NCBI RefSeq assembly: GCF_042677945.1
Contig: NZ_JBHUDN010000003.1
Direction: 5' to 3' (one strand)
From: Haloplanus litoreus
Lineage (GTDB): Archaea > Halobacteriota > Halobacteria > Halobacteriales > Haloferacaceae
Length of the DNA: 64,000 nucleotides
Shown here: positions 62,322 through 64,000 of the stretch, one piece after another
Numbering within the stretch: the first letter of the stretch is position 1
Layout: each line of letters begins with the position of its first letter
Translations under genes and position numbers: made by a program
Notes under the pieces: model-generated
Seen by the model: only the letters and a program-made list of their open reading frames with translations
The model's database searches: none
Told to the model about the DNA's origin: nothing

Positions 62322-63460
62322 TGACGACTGGACCGAACGACGGCCTGAACGTACTTCTCGTCGAGGACAACGAGGGGGACGCACGGCTGATCCGCCACCA
62401 CCTCAGATCGGAGACCAGCACCGTCTTCGAACCGCCGGACCTGACACACGTCTCCTCGCTCGCCGCGGCCGTCGAGCGACTCGCCGCGGAGCCGTTCGAC
62501 CTCGTCCTCCTCGACCTCGGTCTCGCTGACAGCTACGGCATCGAGACGCTCGAACGCCTGAACGAGCGAATCGACGCCGTGGAGGATATCCAGCCGCTTC
62601 CGGTCGTGGTGTTGACCGGGTTGACGGACGACGAGACGGCGCTGCGGGCTATCCAGGAGGGGGCCCAGGACTACCTGCTCAAGGACAAACTCGACGGCGC
62701 CCTGCTCGAACGGGCGATTCGCTACGCGATGGAACGACACCGCCAGGAGCAGCGGCTGAAACGCCAGAACGAGCGACTGGAGCGGTTCGCCAGCATCGTC
62801 TCCCACGACCTGCGGAACCCACTGAACGTCGCCCAGGGACGGCTCTCCCACGAGGCCGGATCGCGCCAGGGAACGGACGCGTCGATGGAGCACATCGGCG
62901 AAGCCATCGACGCCCTCGACCGAATGGAAGGGCTGGTCGACGACTTGCTCGAACTCGCCCGTGACGGCTGGTCGGCCGACGAGATGGAGTCAGTCGACGT
63001 CGGCGACCTGATCCGGTCTGCCTGGGAGAACGTCCCCGCGCCGGCGAGCGAACTCCACGTCGACGTCTCCGGGACCGTCACCGCCGATCCAGGGCGGCTG
63101 ACGCAGTTGTTCGAGAATCTGTTTCGCAACAGCGTGGAGCACGGCTCCACGAGCAGTCGGCACCACCCCGACGACAGCGTGGAGCACGGCTCCACGAACG
63201 ACGCTCCCGGGGTCGTGACGATCACGGTCGGTCGCGTCGCCGACGGTCTCTACGTGGCCGACGACGGTCCGGGGATCCCCGAGGAGAAACGCGAGGAGGC
63301 CTTCGAAGCGGGATACTCGACGAACGAACACGGCACGGGGTTCGGTCTCGACATCGTCCGGGAAATCGTCGACGCCCACGGGTGGGAAATTGCCATCGCC
63401 GAGAGCGCCGATGGCGGCGCGCGATTCGAGATCACCGGGATGGGTCTCCCACCCGCGTGA
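62321..63460 (+). CDS. receiver-histidine kinase with SVEHGST repeat
   Basis: A 379-residue cytoplasmic protein. The receiver domain (1-125) has LLVEDNEGDARLIRHHLRSE and Asp in LVLLDLGLADSYGI. HisKA has SIVSHDLRNPLNVAQG (His near 161). HATPase has FENLFRNSVEHGS, then a repeated segment in which NSVEHGST and DSVEHGST are separated by 15 residues (about 270-292), then VADDGPGIPEE and GTGFGLDIVREI. The receiver is fused directly to the kinase without PAS domains. It follows the response regulator in one transcript. The regulated process is unknown. Confidence 0.91.
   Translation: MTTGPNDGLNVLLVEDNEGDARLIRHHLRSETSTVFEPPDLTHVSSLAAAVERLAAEPFDLVLLDLGLADSYGIETLERLNERIDAVEDIQPLPVVVLTGLTDDETALRAIQEGAQDYLLKDKLDGALLERAIRYAMERHRQEQRLKRQNERLERFASIVSHDLRNPLNVAQGRLSHEAGSRQGTDASMEHIGEAIDALDRMEGLVDDLLELARDGWSADEMESVDVGDLIRSAWENVPAPASELHVDVSGTVTADPGRLTQLFENLFRNSVEHGSTSSRHHPDDSVEHGSTNDAPGVVTITVGRVADGLYVADDGPGIPEEKREEAFEAGYSTNEHGTGFGLDIVREIVDAHGWEIAIAESADGGARFEITGMGLPPA
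63129..63197 (+). repeat. in-frame 45-bp direct repeat with palindrome, in a kinase gene
   Basis: A 24-bp sequence at 63129-63152 recurs identically at 63174-63197 (45-bp period). Each copy contains the hairpin GTGGAGC-ACG-GCTCCAC and codes for SVEHGST. It lies in the HATPase domain at the N-box. Confidence 0.9.
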
Positions 63461-63520
63461 CGGCCCCGTCGTTCGATCCGACCGCGCCGGCAACCGTCGA
63501 CTGGCCGACATTCGTGGTAA

Positions 63521-63530
63521 CATTTAACAT
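63521..63530 (+). promoter_or_regulatory. TATA box of the zinc-ribbon gene
   Basis: CATTTAACAT centred about 28 bp upstream of the ATG at 63554. Confidence 0.55.
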
Positions 63531-63553
63531 AGGCAGACGCGTAGGTCGCGTCG

Positions 63554-63670
63554 ATGTCGGAAGGGTCGTCGTTCGAATGTGAGTCGTGTAACGAACGTGT
63601 CAGCCCAATCTCCTACCGGGCGACGTGTCCGGACTGTGGCGGCCCCCTGCGCCGAAAGCGCGTGTACTGA
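63554..63670 (+). CDS. 38-residue zinc-ribbon protein
   Basis: Starts MSEGSSFECESCNERVSPIS and ends in CPDCGGPLRRKRVY. It has two CxxC pairs (CESC and CPDC) 15 residues apart, an expected four-Cys zinc site of the rubrerythrin-like/rubredoxin-type ribbon often seen in haloarchaeal small proteins. The TATA box 28 bp upstream and a clean stop make it a real gene. Function is unknown; a protein- or RNA-binding partner is likely. Confidence 0.82.
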   Translation: MSEGSSFECESCNERVSPISYRATCPDCGGPLRRKRVY

Positions 63671-63832
63671 TCGAGACGGCCTCGTCGACTCCCCCCTACG
63701 GTGGGCGTGCTGAACGGCGGACGCGTCCCTTCCACCGCGGGATCAGACCGGACACTATCGCCGGCGATGCGGGATTCGGGAGTCGAGGGAGCCAACGACA
63801 CGTTTTCGTCCACCGGCCCCCAGGAGCGGCCG

Positions 63833-64000
63833 ATGCCGGACGACGGACGCGACGACGCCACCGATCCGACGGCGGTTACCCGAATCGTGGTGACCGTCGA
63901 CGACGTGGTGACCGCTCTCGAGACGAACTGGCGTAGCGACCGCCACACGGTCCTCCGGATCACACCGCCGTTCTCCGGACGGATGCGGGCGCGTCTCCAC
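63833..64000 (+). CDS. conserved haloarchaeal protein, N-terminal part
   Basis: 56 residues from the ATG at 63833 to the window end: an acidic start, then VTRIVVTVDDVVTALETNWR and LRITPPFSGRMRARLH. The last segment resembles a haloarchaeal family in which a VLRxTPPFSGRMRARLH motif is conserved (I recall DUF8009, not verified). The reverse-strand frame here is longer but has no such pattern. The gene continues beyond the window. Confidence 0.75.
   Translation, partial: MPDDGRDDATDPTAVTRIVVTVDDVVTALETNWRSDRHTVLRITPPFSGRMRARLH

Overview
The window is chromosomal DNA from an extremely halophilic archaeon (class Halobacteria). The evidence is very high GC, Asp/Glu-rich proteins, and TATA-like boxes about 27 bp upstream of start codons (leaderless transcription). 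Marker genes agree: Nop5/fibrillarin, ADP-forming acetyl-CoA synthetase, haloarchaeal gshA, TFIIB-like and HalOD1-type proteins. A member of the Haloferacaceae is plausible, but I cannot fix the genus from this window. Six runs of N (18419-18424, 19159-19241, 31101-31176, 34809-34810, 46838-46890, 51906-51957) all fall inside genes. Three of them break a reading frame, so those frameshifts are assembly artefacts rather than pseudogenes.

Layout. 1-3587: end of a complex I operon (nuoL-M-N). 3588-13625: housekeeping genes, including a TrkA-N/DHH phosphoesterase, a CBS-ParB/Srx protein, an M24 peptidase, the acetyl-CoA synthetase (ADP-forming) pair, a ZIP transporter and a HalOD1 protein. 13945-24932: trxB, cysS, a gap-split SDR dehydrogenase, the proC-proB-proA proline operon and a CPA/RCK antiporter. 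25035-41041: a catabolic stretch with a D-2-hydroxyacid dehydrogenase, a crotonase, two AMP-forming acyl-CoA synthetases, two iron-type alcohol dehydrogenases, an FNR-like protein, an SDR, a BKACE (beta-keto acid cleavage) enzyme and an argininosuccinate-lyase-like protein.

41093-49441: an RHH protein, then the most unusual locus. A heme-copper-oxidase-like membrane protein converges on a four-gene minus-strand operon. That operon encodes a 96-aa protein ending in CGCGG plus a short tail, a radical SAM/SPASM enzyme one base downstream, a small protein resembling the glutamyl-tRNA reductase C-terminal helical domain, and an unknown protein. SRPBCC and DUF2249 proteins flank it. This looks like a radical-SAM-modified peptide or cofactor system. 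Trm112-like, DUF2071, DCC and CoA-transferase genes follow.

49518-64000: a 904-aa hybrid sensor kinase, a tRNA-Leu(TAG) bordered by hairpin repeats that copy its 3' end, a mini TFIIB-like protein, coaD, a wHTH regulator, gshA, PadR, tenA, fibrillarin/Nop5, an enolase-superfamily enzyme, a three-gene two-component island, a 38-aa zinc-ribbon protein and a partial gene. Two of the histidine kinases carry an in-frame, palindrome-bearing repeat coding for SVEHGST in the ATP-binding domain, and one assembly gap lies inside that repeat.
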